Notes under the pieces: generated by a model | What the model was told of the DNA's origin: nothing | The model's input: only the letters and a program-made list of their open reading frames with translations | The model's database searches: none | In this document: positions 37,802 through 46,814 of the stretch, one piece after another | Layout: the number at the start of each line of letters is the position of its first letter | Position numbering within the stretch: the stretch's first letter is position 1 | DNA from: Fodinibacter sp038210185 | GTDB lineage: Bacteria > Actinomycetota > Actinomycetes > Actinomycetales > Dermatophilaceae | Reading direction: 5' to 3' | Length of the DNA: 64,000 bases | Assembly: GCA_038210185.1 (NCBI GenBank) | Contig: JBBQWX010000002.1 | Span: forward strand, 1-64,000 | Made by a program: the position numbers and the translations under genes

Positions 37802-39450
37802 GACTCCTCCGTGGGGCTGAGCGGAAGCGGAGACCCGTGCAGGGTCTCCCCGGCGCGCTGGGGCAGGGTCAGGCGGAAGCGCGACCCGACACCGCGCTCG
37901 CCCCAAGCCTGGAGCCAGCCGCTGTGCAGGCGCGCGTCCTCGAGCGAGATCGACAGGCCGAGACCGGTACCGCCGGTCGTGCGGGCCCGGGCCGGGTCGG
38001 CCCGCCAGAACCGGGTGAAGACGTTGGCCGCCTCGCCGGGGCGCAGGCCCACGCCGTGGTCCTCGATGACGACCGCCACCGCGTCGTCGCCGACCGCGAC
38101 GAAGACGTCGACCGGGCGGCCGTCGCCGTGCTCGATGGCGTTGACGAGCAGGTTGCGCAGGATGCGCTCGACGCGGCGCTCGTCGACCTCCGCCTCGGCG
38201 GTGACGTCGGGGTCGTACACGGTGACGACGCTGCCGCGGCGCTCGGCGAGCGGGCGGGCGGCCTCGACGACCTTGGCGATGGTGCCGCGCAGGTCGACCG
38301 GCTCCACGTCGAGCGCGGCGGCGCCGGCGTCGAAGCGACTGATCTCGAGCAGGTCGGACAGGAGGGCCTCGAAGCGGTCGAGCTCGCCGGCGAGCAGCTC
38401 GGCCGAGCGGGCGACCGAGGGGTCGAAGTCGACCCTGGACTCGTGGATGAGGTCGACCGCCATCCGGATCGTGGTGAGGGGGGTGCGCAGCTCGTGTGAG
38501 ACGTCGGAGACGAACCGCTGCTGCACGGCGCTGAGTCCCTCGAGCTGCCGGATCTGCCGCTGCAGGCTGTCGGCCATGCCGTTGAACGACGTCGCGAGGA
38601 GGGCGAGGTCGTCCTCGCCGCGCGTCGGCATCCGCTCGTTGAGCTGGCCCGCCGACAACCGCTGGGCGACCTCACCCGCACGGCGCACGGGTGCGACGAC
38701 CTGGCGCGTGACGACCCACGCCACCGCACCGACCAGGAGCGTCAGGATGACGCCCGCGATGACGAAGGAGTTGCCGATCAGGCCCATCGTCGCCACCTCC
38801 TGCGCCATCGGGTAGATGAAGTAGAGGTCGTACGCGCCGGCGTTGGGCACCTCGACGACGCTGCCGACGATGACCGCCGGCAGCTCGTCACGCTCGATGG
38901 TCACCTCGCTCATCTGGGTCCGCTGGCGGTCCGGCGAGGCGGCGACGGCCGCCTGGAGCTCGCTGCTCACTGCCGTGAGGTCGAGGGCGCCGCTCGTGAG
39001 GCTGGTCAGCACGATGTCGCTCTCGTTGCCGGCGGAGCGGTTCATCACGACGTACCGGCTGGGCTGCGGGCCCGGCTCGGACAGGATGCCCGACATGATG
39101 TCGCGGGCGGCCTGGTCGAGCTCGTCGACGGAGGTGGACGTCGAGTTGTCCCACCGGTTCTGCGCCTGGCTGGTGAGGTCGAGCGACTCGTACTTCGCGG
39201 TGTCGACGCGGTCGCTCTCGAGGCCGTTCGCGATCTGCTCGTGCAGCACCCCGCCGAGGACGGAGATGACGAACAGGCCGAGCAGCATCGTGGTGGTGAC
39301 CACCCGCAGCTGCAGGGACTGCCGCCAGCGGCGGCCGACGTACGCGACGGAGTGACGCACGGAGTGCGACACCTCGGCGAGGGTGCGGCGACCGTGGGCC
39401 CGCCCGGATGCCAACGCCGTGCGCACTCCGAGCTCGGCGGAACCGGACAC
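37798..39450 (-). CDS. mtrB: Sensor histidine kinase MtrB
   Basis: Transmembrane kinase of the MtrAB system that controls cell-wall and division genes. 550 residues: helix 1 (VVTTTMLLGLFVISVLGGVL), an extracellular domain, helix 2 (GNSFVIAGVILTLLVGAVAW), HAMP, H-box FVSDVSHELRTPLTTIRMAV, N-box NLLVNAIEHGDGRP, G1 DHGVGLRPGE and G2 GGTGLGLSI. All kinase boxes look intact. It lies 2 nt after mtrA and overlaps lpqB by 4 nt. Confidence 0.97.
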   Translation of the reverse strand: MSGSAELGVRTALASGRAHGRRTLAEVSHSVRHSVAYVGRRWRQSLQLRVVTTTMLLGLFVISVLGGVLHEQIANGLESDRVDTAKYESLDLTSQAQNRWDNSTSTSVDELDQAARDIMSGILSEPGPQPSRYVVMNRSAGNESDIVLTSLTSGALDLTAVSSELQAAVAASPDRQRTQMSEVTIERDELPAVIVGSVVEVPNAGAYDLYFIYPMAQEVATMGLIGNSFVIAGVILTLLVGAVAWVVTRQVVAPVRRAGEVAQRLSAGQLNERMPTRGEDDLALLATSFNGMADSLQRQIRQLEGLSAVQQRFVSDVSHELRTPLTTIRMAVDLIHESRVDFDPSVARSAELLAGELDRFEALLSDLLEISRFDAGAAALDVEPVDLRGTIAKVVEAARPLAERRGSVVTVYDPDVTAEAEVDERRVERILRNLLVNAIEHGDGRPVDVFVAVGDDAVAVVIEDHGVGLRPGEAANVFTRFWRADPARARTTGGTGLGLSISLEDARLHSGWLQAWGERGVGSRFRLTLPQRAGETLHGSPLPLSPTEES

Positions 39451-39452
39451 GG

Positions 39453-40130
39453 TCAGGCCCGACCTGCCTTGTACCCGACGCCCCGCACGGTGACCACGAT
39501 CTCGGGGTGCTCCGGGTCGTGCTCGATCTTGGAGCGCAGCCGCTGTATGTGCACGTTGACCAGCCGGGTGTCACCCGCGTGGCGGTAACCCCACACCTGC
39601 TCCAGGAGCACCTCGCGGGTGAAGACCTGCCACGGCTTGCGGGCGAGAGCGACGAGGAGGTCGAACTCCAGCGGGGTGAGGCTCAGCGGGGCGTCGTCGC
39701 GGGTCACCGAGTGGCCGGCGACGTCGATGACCAGGTCGCCGATGGTGAGGCGCTCGGGTTCCGGCTCGTCACCCCGCCGCAACCGGGCGCGGACCCGGGC
39801 GATGAGCTCCTGCGGCTTGAACGGCTTCACGACGTAGTCGTCGGCGCCGGACTCGAGGCCGACGACGACGTCGACGGTGTCGGTCTTGGCCGTGAGCATG
39901 ACGATCGGCACCCCGGACTCCGCGCGGATCTGCCGGCAGACCTCCAGCCCGTCGATGCCGGGGAGCATGACGTCGAGGAGCACGACGTCGGGGCGATAGT
40001 CACGGAACGCACCGATGGCCGACGGGCCGTCGGCGACGTGGTCGACCTCGAGCCCCTCGTTGCGCAGCACGATGCCGAGCATCTCCGCCAGCGCAAGGTC
40101 GTCGTCGACGACCAGCACGCGACCCTTCAC
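39453..40130 (-). CDS. mtrA: Response regulator MtrA
   Basis: OmpR/PhoB-type regulator of 225 residues, partner of MtrB. Receiver: VLVVDDDLALAEMLGIVL, phospho-acceptor Asp53 in VVLLDVMLPGIDG, conserved VMLTAKT and VVKPFKPQEL. Winged-helix domain: LSLTPLEFDLLVALARKPWQ and GYRHAGDTRLVNVHIQRLRS. GTG start at 40130 after GGAAAGGGAAC. Divergent from the sensor kinase at 40245. In mycobacteria tmk and sahH lie upstream; here the order changes to the Tad pilus region. Confidence 0.97.
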   Translation of the reverse strand: MKGRVLVVDDDLALAEMLGIVLRNEGLEVDHVADGPSAIGAFRDYRPDVVLLDVMLPGIDGLEVCRQIRAESGVPIVMLTAKTDTVDVVVGLESGADDYVVKPFKPQELIARVRARLRRGDEPEPERLTIGDLVIDVAGHSVTRDDAPLSLTPLEFDLLVALARKPWQVFTREVLLEQVWGYRHAGDTRLVNVHIQRLRSKIEHDPEHPEIVVTVRGVGYKAGRA

Positions 40131-40244
40131 GTCGGCCCCGTTCCCTTTCCCGGCAGTGCCACAAGTGGGCGTCATCCTCGCACAGCACTCTGGGAGAACC
40201 CTGCAAACACCGGAGACCGGGCACCCGGCAACTACGCTGTTCGG

Positions 40245-41843
40245 GTGACCTCCACCCGCCGCATCCCCGGGCTCGACGCCTCGGCCAAGATCCGGCTGGC
40301 CTTCGTGGTGCTGAGCGGGCTGCTGGCGTTCGACCAGGACTCCGTGCCGAGGGTGCTGCCGTGGATGCTGCTCGTCCTGGTGCTCGACCTGGTCATCGTC
40401 GGGCTCGACGGCCTGCCGGTCTCCCGACGCGGCGTCATGAACACGATGGTCCTCTCCCTGCTGTGCGTCGAAGCCGGCGCGGCCGGTGCCGGCTACGCGA
40501 TCGCCGGGCCGGGCGCGGTCCTGCTCATCCTCGTCCCGACGTACCACGCAGGAACCAAGTACGGACGGTTCGGCTTCCTGCTCACGTGCGTCATCGCCGG
40601 CTTCGCCTTCTTCGTCTCGGTCTGGCTCTACCCCGTCCCCGACCAGAGCTGGCTCGGGATGCTCGCGTGGCTCGGGGCCGCCCTCACCCTGGGCATCCTC
40701 GGGGCCTGGAACCAACGGCTCACGGCAGAGCAGGAGGCCGACGCCGCCGACCCCGCCGCCCGTGAGGCGATCGAGCTGATCCAGCGCCTGCAGGACCTGG
40801 CCGGGCAGATGTCGACCGGCCTGGACGCCCCGGCGAGCGCGACCCTGGCCCTGGACCTGCTCTCCGCCGAGGTGCCCTCGACCCGCAGCGCCGTCCTCGT
40901 GACCCACGACGCCGAGCACCTGGTGCCCGTCGCCCTGCGCGGTTCGACGCGGGCGCCGTGGCACGTCGCCGAGCACGTCACCGAGCTGCTGCGCACCAAC
41001 CCCGCCAGCTGGGTGCCCACCGAGGTCTCCTTCGTCGACGAGCTCGGCCACCGCTGCGCCCTCGTCGTGCCCTTCGCCCTGGGCAACGGGTCGACGACGG
41101 TCGTGGTCGCCGAGCGCCCCGAAGGACGCCCGTTCACCGACACCGAGCGGCGGATCGCCCGCGACGTGACGCGCCGCATCGCCCCCACGCTCCAGGCCGG
41201 CCTGCTGTTCGGCACGCTGCGCCAGTTCGCCAGCCTCGAGGAGCGCAACCGCATCGCCCGCGACATCCACGACGGCATCGCCCAGGAGCTGGCGGCGCTC
41301 GGCTACCAGGTCGACGCGCTGCGCGCCCAGGCCGGCCCCCCCGGCATCCCGATGCGTGACGGGCTGGACGGGCTGCGCGAGCAGCTCAGCGAGGCGATGG
41401 CCGACCTGCGCCTGCACATCACCGACCTGCGGGTGGCCGAACGCCCGGGCACCGGGCTGGGAGCGGTGCTCGGCGCCGCGGTCCAGAGCTTCGGCAGCGT
41501 GACCGGCGTGCGCACGACCGTGACGGTGAGCGAGGGCCAGCGACGCATGGACCCCCGGGTCGAGATCCTCATCCACCGCCTCGTCATGGACATCCTCGCC
41601 GACGCCCAGGCCTCCGGGGCCCGCAACGCCTGGGTCACCCTCACGACCTCCGTCGCCGGACCCGCGTGCGTCGACGTGTCGCACGACGGCGACCCGCGCA
41701 CCGCTCGGCAGGTCTTCCAGGACCCGGCACTTCACGGGTTGGACGCGACACTCTTCGTACGCTCCGAGCCCAACGGCAGGACCACCGTTAACCTGACGGT
41801 GCAGGAACCCGCGGCGGTCGGGGCCTTCCGCTCGAAGACCTGA
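40245..41843 (+). CDS. Membrane sensor histidine kinase, HisKA_3 type, with degenerate ATPase domain
   Basis: A 532-residue NarX/LiaS-like kinase. Four to five membrane helices (about 15-150), a GAF-like domain (about 185-310), then the HisKA_3 H-box ERNRIARDIHDGIAQELAAL with intact His. The C-terminal HATPase region is unusual: where an N-box (EALNNA-like) is expected it has HRLVMDILADAQASGARNAW, the G1 site reads SHDGDPRTA instead of DxGxG, and no G2 glycine motif follows. ATP binding may be lost. TACGCT (40233-40238) lies 6 nt before the GTG, suggesting a leaderless transcript. A response regulator follows at 14 nt, convergent with the Tad operon. Confidence 0.85.
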   Translation: MTSTRRIPGLDASAKIRLAFVVLSGLLAFDQDSVPRVLPWMLLVLVLDLVIVGLDGLPVSRRGVMNTMVLSLLCVEAGAAGAGYAIAGPGAVLLILVPTYHAGTKYGRFGFLLTCVIAGFAFFVSVWLYPVPDQSWLGMLAWLGAALTLGILGAWNQRLTAEQEADAADPAAREAIELIQRLQDLAGQMSTGLDAPASATLALDLLSAEVPSTRSAVLVTHDAEHLVPVALRGSTRAPWHVAEHVTELLRTNPASWVPTEVSFVDELGHRCALVVPFALGNGSTTVVVAERPEGRPFTDTERRIARDVTRRIAPTLQAGLLFGTLRQFASLEERNRIARDIHDGIAQELAALGYQVDALRAQAGPPGIPMRDGLDGLREQLSEAMADLRLHITDLRVAERPGTGLGAVLGAAVQSFGSVTGVRTTVTVSEGQRRMDPRVEILIHRLVMDILADAQASGARNAWVTLTTSVAGPACVDVSHDGDPRTARQVFQDPALHGLDATLFVRSEPNGRTTVNLTVQEPAAVGAFRSKT

Positions 41844-41857
41844 AGGAAGGGGAGCTC

Positions 41858-42511
41858 GTGGCCATCAGTGTCGCCCTCGTGGACGATCATGCCGTCGTGC
41901 GGGAAGCCGTGGCCGGGATGCTCAACGCCCAGGACGGCATCTGGGTCGTCGGCCAGGCCGGCTCGCTCGCCGAGGGCCACTCCCTGGTCGACCGCCTGCT
42001 GACGGTTCCCCCCGAGGGGCGGCTCGTGGCGGTCATCGACGTGACGATGCCCGACGGCAGCGGCCTGTCCCTGGTGCGGTCGGCCCGCGAGCGCTCCAAG
42101 GACATCGGGCTGGTCGTGCTGACGATGCTCAACGACGACTCAACCCTGCTCGAGGCCCTGGACGCCGGAGCCTCTGCCCTCGTGCGCAAGAGCTCCCCCT
42201 CGGAGCAGGTGATCTCGGCGGTGCGGCGCGCGGCCGAGATGCCGGGCGAGTTCTCCGCGAGCGGCCTCGCGGAGGCCATGCGTCGGCAGGCCGAGACCCC
42301 GCAGACCAACCTGACCGTTCGCGAGGCCGAGGTGCTGCGGCTGCTCGTCGAGGGGTCGTCGGTGGCGCAGGTGGGCCGTCAGCTGTTCATGAGCCCGTCG
42401 ACCGTCAAGACCCACATCGGCAAGATCTACGAGAAGCTCGGCGCGCACAACCGGGCCAGCGCGGTGATCGCGGCGGTCCGGCTCGGGCTGGTCAGCGACA
42501 TCGACCGCTGA
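41858..42511 (+). CDS. LuxR-type response regulator beside the Tad operon
   Basis: A 217-residue NarL-type regulator: VALVDDHAVVREAVAGMLNA, phospho-acceptor Asp in VAVIDVTMPDGSGLSL, Thr in VVLTMLNDD and Lys in ALVRKSSP. The HTH is LTVREAEVLRLLVEGSSVAQ with SPSTVKTHIGKIYEKLGAHN. A strong ribosome site AAGGAAGGGGAG precedes the GTG. Co-transcribed with the upstream kinase and convergent with tadC; control of pilus genes is an inference from position. Confidence 0.92.
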   Translation: MAISVALVDDHAVVREAVAGMLNAQDGIWVVGQAGSLAEGHSLVDRLLTVPPEGRLVAVIDVTMPDGSGLSLVRSARERSKDIGLVVLTMLNDDSTLLEALDAGASALVRKSSPSEQVISAVRRAAEMPGEFSASGLAEAMRRQAETPQTNLTVREAEVLRLLVEGSSVAQVGRQLFMSPSTVKTHIGKIYEKLGAHNRASAVIAAVRLGLVSDIDR

Positions 42512-42532
42512 GGAGTCCCCTCGGCGAAGCCC

Positions 42533-42555
42533 TCGGGCCCGACCTACGGGCCCGA
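42533..42555. terminator. Putative two-way terminator between the response regulator and tadC
   Basis: Inverted arms tcgggccc (42533-42540) and gggcccga (42548-42555) with a 7-nt loop lie in the 55-bp convergent gap. There is no T tract, so Rho may be needed. Confidence 0.45.
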
Positions 42556-42566
42556 CCCCGCGGGCC

Positions 42567-43475
42567 TCACAGGCCGCTGAAAGCCTCCATGATGCGGATG
42601 CCACCGGGGCCGATGATGACGATGAACAGGGCCGGGAAGATGCACAGCAGCAGCGGGAACAGGATCTTGACGGTGACCTTCTGGGCCTTCTCCTCCGCCC
42701 GCTGACGTCGCGCGATGCGCATCTCACTGGTCTGCTCGCGCAGCACCGCCGCGATCGGCAGACCCATCCGGTCCGCCTGCACGAGGGCGCTGACGAAGTT
42801 CTTGACCTCCGGGGTCGAGACCCGCTCCCCCAGGGCGGCGAAGGCCTCGCCACGGGACTTGCCGATCTGCATCTCCGAGAGGACCCGCGCGAATTCGCCG
42901 CCGATCGGACCGGTCACGGTCTTGGCGACCTGCATGATGGCCGCGTCGAACCCCTGGCCGGCCTGGACGCAGACGGTGAGCATGTCGAGCGCGTCGGCCA
43001 GGCCCTTGATCAGCTCCTGCTGACGCTTGGCGCCCAGGTTGTAGACCAACAGGTCCGGCAGGAAGAAGGCGGCGAGACCCGCACCGGCCGCCACCAGGAG
43101 CCCACGCAACCCGAACCCGAGCAGCACGACGGCCACGAACGCCGCCAGCACCATCGCGATGGCCTTGGCCGCCATGATCCGTTCGAGGTTCCAGCCCGTG
43201 GGGTTGCCCGCCCGATCGAGCGAGCGGGCGATGCGGGCACCGGCTCCGCTCGGGGACAGCCGCACCCCCACCCGCCGCATGGCCTCGACGGCGGGTGCGA
43301 GCAGCCGGTCGCGGGCCGCGAGCTCGTTCTTCGCGACCGACCGCGACGTGGGCTGGTAGTTGAGCAGTTCGAGGGACCGGGCGACTCCGGAGGTCCCACT
43401 GGGCTTGCCGGTGCCCAGGAGCACCACGACGCCGGCCGCCAGCACGATGATCGTGAGTCCCAGGAAGAGCAGCAC
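42567..43475 (-). CDS. tadC: TadC, Flp pilus inner-membrane platform protein
   Basis: Type II secretion F-domain protein of 302 residues with N-terminal helix (LLFLGLTIIVLAAGVVVLLG), a double helix near residues 108-150 (AKAIAMVLAAFVAVVLLGFG and following) and a C-terminal helix (LLLCIFPALFIVIIGPGGIR). The T2SSF domain includes LIKGLADALDMLTVCVQAGQ, GFDAAIMQVA and ALVQADRMGLPIAAVLREQT. It starts 1 nt after the stop of the VWA/TadB gene and ends the operon. Confidence 0.9.
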   Translation of the reverse strand: MLLFLGLTIIVLAAGVVVLLGTGKPSGTSGVARSLELLNYQPTSRSVAKNELAARDRLLAPAVEAMRRVGVRLSPSGAGARIARSLDRAGNPTGWNLERIMAAKAIAMVLAAFVAVVLLGFGLRGLLVAAGAGLAAFFLPDLLVYNLGAKRQQELIKGLADALDMLTVCVQAGQGFDAAIMQVAKTVTGPIGGEFARVLSEMQIGKSRGEAFAALGERVSTPEVKNFVSALVQADRMGLPIAAVLREQTSEMRIARRQRAEEKAQKVTVKILFPLLLCIFPALFIVIIGPGGIRIMEAFSGL

Positions 43476-43476
43476 C

Positions 43477-45447
43477 TCACACCTCGATCGTGACGGTCTT
43501 GCGCATCCACCAGATGCCGAACAGCATGGCGAGCAGGCCCATGACGGACATGACGAGCCCCGGCAGCGTGGTCCACAGGAGGCTGACGTAGTCGTAGTTG
43601 CTGTACATCGAGAAGAGCAGGATGCCGACCGGCAGCGCGACGAGGATGTAGGCCGAGAGTCGACCCTCGGCCGACAAGGCCCGCACGTGCCGCTTGAGCA
43701 TCTCGCGCTCGCGCAGCGTGGCCGCCGTCGTGCGCAGGGTGTCGGCGAGGTTGCCGCCCACCTCGCGCTGGATGCGGATGGCCATCACGGCCCAGCGCAT
43801 GTTGTCGCTCTCCATCCGGACGGCGACGTGCTCCAGGGCGTCGGAGATGTCGGCGCCGATCCGGGCCTCGGCGAGGGCTCGGGAGAACTCCTTGGCGGCC
43901 GGCTCCGCAGCATCGCGAGCGACCGAGTCCAGGGCCTGGAGCAGCGAGAACCCGCTGGACAGGCTGGTGGCGACGAGCATCATGACGTCGGGGAGCACGG
44001 CCTCGAAGCGCTTGGCCCTGCGGTTCGCCAGGTGGCGCAGTGCGAGCACCGGGAACAGCAGGCCCAAGGCCACCCCGACCGGGATGGCCAGGAGAAGGGA
44101 CTTGCCGCCGAGCAGAAGGGCCGACAGGGCGATGCCCACGACGAGACAGACGAAGCGGATGAGGAACCACTCACCGGCCCGCCACGGGAGGTCGGCACGC
44201 TCGATGCGCTGCATGGTCTTGGTCGTGGACTCGCGACCGGACATCACCCGGTCGCCCATCTGGATCAGCTGCTCGCTGAGCTGGCTCGAGTTGGAGCCCT
44301 GGCCCTTGGCGGCCCCGCCGGCCCCCATCCCGTACTCGTCGATCTCGGCCAGGCGGGCGCGACGCCGCGAGCGGAAGGCCGGCGCGAAGAGGATGACGAC
44401 CAGGATGAAGATGCCCAGGAGCACCGTACCGACGGCGACCGGCAGGAAGGTGCCGGACACGGTGGCGAGCTGCGCCGCTCCGGCCTCACCGTCGAGCACC
44501 CCGCTCGTCAGCGGCCCGAGGGCCGATGTGTCGACGACCGGCTGGCTGGCGGTGACGTCGACCCTCTGCACGGTCTTGAAGCTCTGCCCGCCGGCCGTTC
44601 CCTCGAGCGAGATTTCATAGACCCCCGTCACCCCGGGGGGGACGACGAGGTCGAACCGCACCTGTGAGATCAGGGTCTCGGCGGCCGAGTCGAAGGCGGC
44701 CTTGACGGCGCCACGGTCGGCGGCGCTGACCACGGTGCCACCGCCGGCCTTCGCGAAGGCGTTCAGCGCAGCCCGGCCGTTCTCGTTCTTGAACGCGATG
44801 ACCTCGGCCCGCACCTTCGCGTCGGCCAGGGCTCGGGTGGTGGCGGTGCGGGCCGACTGCTCGTCGCCCGCCACGGTGTCCTCACCGTCGCTGAGCAGGA
44901 CGATGCTGCGCTCGCCGGTGGTGCCGAGCGCGGCGACCGACGTGCGGACGGCCTCGTAGAGCGAGGTCTCGCCGCGGGCCTTCAGCCCGTTGACCGCACG
45001 CTGGACCTTGCGCCGGTCCGCAGTGGGCTTGACGTCGACGCCGGCGGTGTCGGCGAAGCTCACCACCCCGACCTTGACGTCCTTCGGGATGCCGGCGAGG
45101 AAGTCCTCGACCGCGGCCCGGGTGGTCGCCATCCCCGCCGGGCCCATGGAGCCGCTGGTGTCGATGACGAGCATCGTGGTGCGGGGCGCACTCGTCGCGG
45201 GCGAGATGTTGAACACCGCGGACTTGCTGTCGACCCGGGCGATGACCTGCGTCGTGTCGATCTTCGCGGGGTCGACCCCACGGATGACGAGGGAACCGGT
45301 CACGTGCCCGTCGCCGCTGCGCAGGTCGCTCATGGTCGCCGTCGCGTCGGCCGACGCCGAGGGGGCGGTCAGGGCGAGCGCCGTCAGGGCGAGGGCGGCC
45401 AGGCCCGCGACCCTGGCGAGCACTGGATGACCGGCGCGGAAGCTCAC
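43477..45447 (-). CDS. Fused secreted VWA domain and TadB platform protein
   Basis: A 656-residue fusion. Signal peptide (VAGLAALALTALALTAPSAS|ADA), then an extracytoplasmic von Willebrand A domain (about 85-270) with a full MIDAS: MLVIDTSGSMGPAGM, a Thr in GETSLYEA and Asp in LLSDGEDTVAGD. A beta-rich domain follows, then a membrane helix (FLPVAVGTVLLGIFILVVIL), a cytoplasmic linker, and a TadB-type T2SSF domain with FEAVLPDVMMLVATSLSSGF and MRWAVMAIRIQREVGGNLAD, plus several helices. TadB is normally only about 300 residues, so the VWA part is a large N-terminal addition exposed outside the membrane. It overlaps cpaF by 4 nt. The VWA could bind a surface partner or pilin in a metal-dependent way (inference). 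Confidence 0.9.
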   Translation of the reverse strand: MSFRAGHPVLARVAGLAALALTALALTAPSASADATATMSDLRSGDGHVTGSLVIRGVDPAKIDTTQVIARVDSKSAVFNISPATSAPRTTMLVIDTSGSMGPAGMATTRAAVEDFLAGIPKDVKVGVVSFADTAGVDVKPTADRRKVQRAVNGLKARGETSLYEAVRTSVAALGTTGERSIVLLSDGEDTVAGDEQSARTATTRALADAKVRAEVIAFKNENGRAALNAFAKAGGGTVVSAADRGAVKAAFDSAAETLISQVRFDLVVPPGVTGVYEISLEGTAGGQSFKTVQRVDVTASQPVVDTSALGPLTSGVLDGEAGAAQLATVSGTFLPVAVGTVLLGIFILVVILFAPAFRSRRRARLAEIDEYGMGAGGAAKGQGSNSSQLSEQLIQMGDRVMSGRESTTKTMQRIERADLPWRAGEWFLIRFVCLVVGIALSALLLGGKSLLLAIPVGVALGLLFPVLALRHLANRRAKRFEAVLPDVMMLVATSLSSGFSLLQALDSVARDAAEPAAKEFSRALAEARIGADISDALEHVAVRMESDNMRWAVMAIRIQREVGGNLADTLRTTAATLREREMLKRHVRALSAEGRLSAYILVALPVGILLFSMYSNYDYVSLLWTTLPGLVMSVMGLLAMLFGIWWMRKTVTIEV

Positions 45448-46814
45448 AGACGCGCTCTGAACAACGCGAGCGGCAGGTCGATGCCCAGGTCGCTGAGCTC
45501 CTTGGTGAACTTCGGTCGCAGCCCCGTGCTGACCAGCTGGCCACGGAAACGGCCGTTGTCGTCGCGGCCGGCCGAGAAGTCGAAGGTGAACAGGTCCTGC
45601 ATGGTGACGATGTCACCTTCCATGCCGACCACCTCGGTGATGGCGGTGATCCGCCGAGACCCGTCCTTGAGGCGGGCCTGCTGCACGACGAGGTCCAGCG
45701 CGCCGGTGACCTGCTCGCGGATGGCGCGCACGGGGAGGTTCACCCCCGCCATGAGCACCATCGTCTCGAGTCGGGCGAGTGAGTCGCGCGGGCTGTTCGC
45801 GTGCACGGTCGTGATCGACCCGTCGTGACCGGTGTTCATCGCCTGGAGCATGTCGAGGGCGGCACCGTCACGGACCTCACCGACGACGATCCGGTCGGGG
45901 CGCATGCGCAGCGAGTTCTTGACCAGGTCGCGGATGTCGATCTCGCCCCGTCCCTCGATGTTCGGCGGTCGCGACTCCAGGCGCAGCACGTGCTCCTGGT
46001 GCAGCTGCAGCTCGGCAGCGTCCTCGATCGTGATGATCCGCTCGTCGGCGGGGATGAAGGAGGAGATGACGTTGAGCGTCGTGGTCTTGCCCGAGCCGGT
46101 GCCGCCGGAGATGACGATGTTGCGACGACCGAGCACACAGGCCTTGAGGAAGTCGCGCACGGCCGGCGAGAACGTGCCGAACGCGATCAGGTCGGCGTCG
46201 TTGAACGGGTCCTTGGAGAACTTGCGGATCGTGAGCATCGCGCCGTCGAGCGCGATCGGCGAGACGACGGCGTTGACCCGGGAGCCGTCGGGCAGTCGGG
46301 CGTCGACGAGCGGGCTCGCCTCGTCGACACGACGACCCACGCGCCCGACGATCTTGTCGATGACCCGACGCAGGTGCGCCTCGCTCGAGAACTGGGTCTC
46401 GACGGGGTAGAGCTTGCCGGCCCGCTCGACGTAGATCGAGTCCGGTCCGTTGACCATGATCTCGGTGATCTCCGCGTCACGCAGGAGGGGCTCGAGGGGC
46501 CCGTGGCCGAGGATCTCGTCCGACACCTCCTGCGCGATGCGGGTGCGGTCCGCGTGCGAGAGCGGGGTCTGCTCGGAGTCGATGGTGCTCTGCAGGGTCT
46601 GGCGCACCTGCGCTGCGAGCTCGGACTCGGGCAGGTGCGGGTCGTAGAGCCGGGGGCCCAGGCTCTCGATCAACGCCTGGTGCACGCGTTCCTTGACCTC
46701 GCCGAAGGGGTCGACCGTGCGTCGCTTGGTGGGGGAACCGGGCGGGCCGGTCGTGTCGCCGGCGGGTGCCGGTTGGGAACGCCGGGCACTGTCGAGTCGG
46801 TCAGCGAGACTCAT
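45444..46814 (-). CDS. cpaF: CpaF/TadA, Flp pilus assembly ATPase
   Basis: A 456-residue hexameric ATPase that drives pilin polymerisation. N-terminal domain: FGEVKERVHQALIESLGPRL, GPLEPLLRDAEITEIMVNGP. Walker A ISGGTGSGKTTTLNVISSF, Asp box ERIITIEDAAELQLHQEHVL, Walker B RMRPDRIVVGEVRDGAALDM and the His box GSITTVHANSPRDSLARLET. All catalytic motifs are intact. It overlaps both cpaE and the VWA/TadB gene by 4 nt. Confidence 0.96.
   Translation of the reverse strand: MSLADRLDSARRSQPAPAGDTTGPPGSPTKRRTVDPFGEVKERVHQALIESLGPRLYDPHLPESELAAQVRQTLQSTIDSEQTPLSHADRTRIAQEVSDEILGHGPLEPLLRDAEITEIMVNGPDSIYVERAGKLYPVETQFSSEAHLRRVIDKIVGRVGRRVDEASPLVDARLPDGSRVNAVVSPIALDGAMLTIRKFSKDPFNDADLIAFGTFSPAVRDFLKACVLGRRNIVISGGTGSGKTTTLNVISSFIPADERIITIEDAAELQLHQEHVLRLESRPPNIEGRGEIDIRDLVKNSLRMRPDRIVVGEVRDGAALDMLQAMNTGHDGSITTVHANSPRDSLARLETMVLMAGVNLPVRAIREQVTGALDLVVQQARLKDGSRRITAITEVVGMEGDIVTMQDLFTFDFSAGRDDNGRFRGQLVSTGLRPKFTKELSDLGIDLPLALFRARL

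Noticed and set aside
35180..38815. Long plus-strand frame opposite comF, lpqB and mtrB
   Set aside because: Crosses three well-defined genes and has no domain; antisense shadow.
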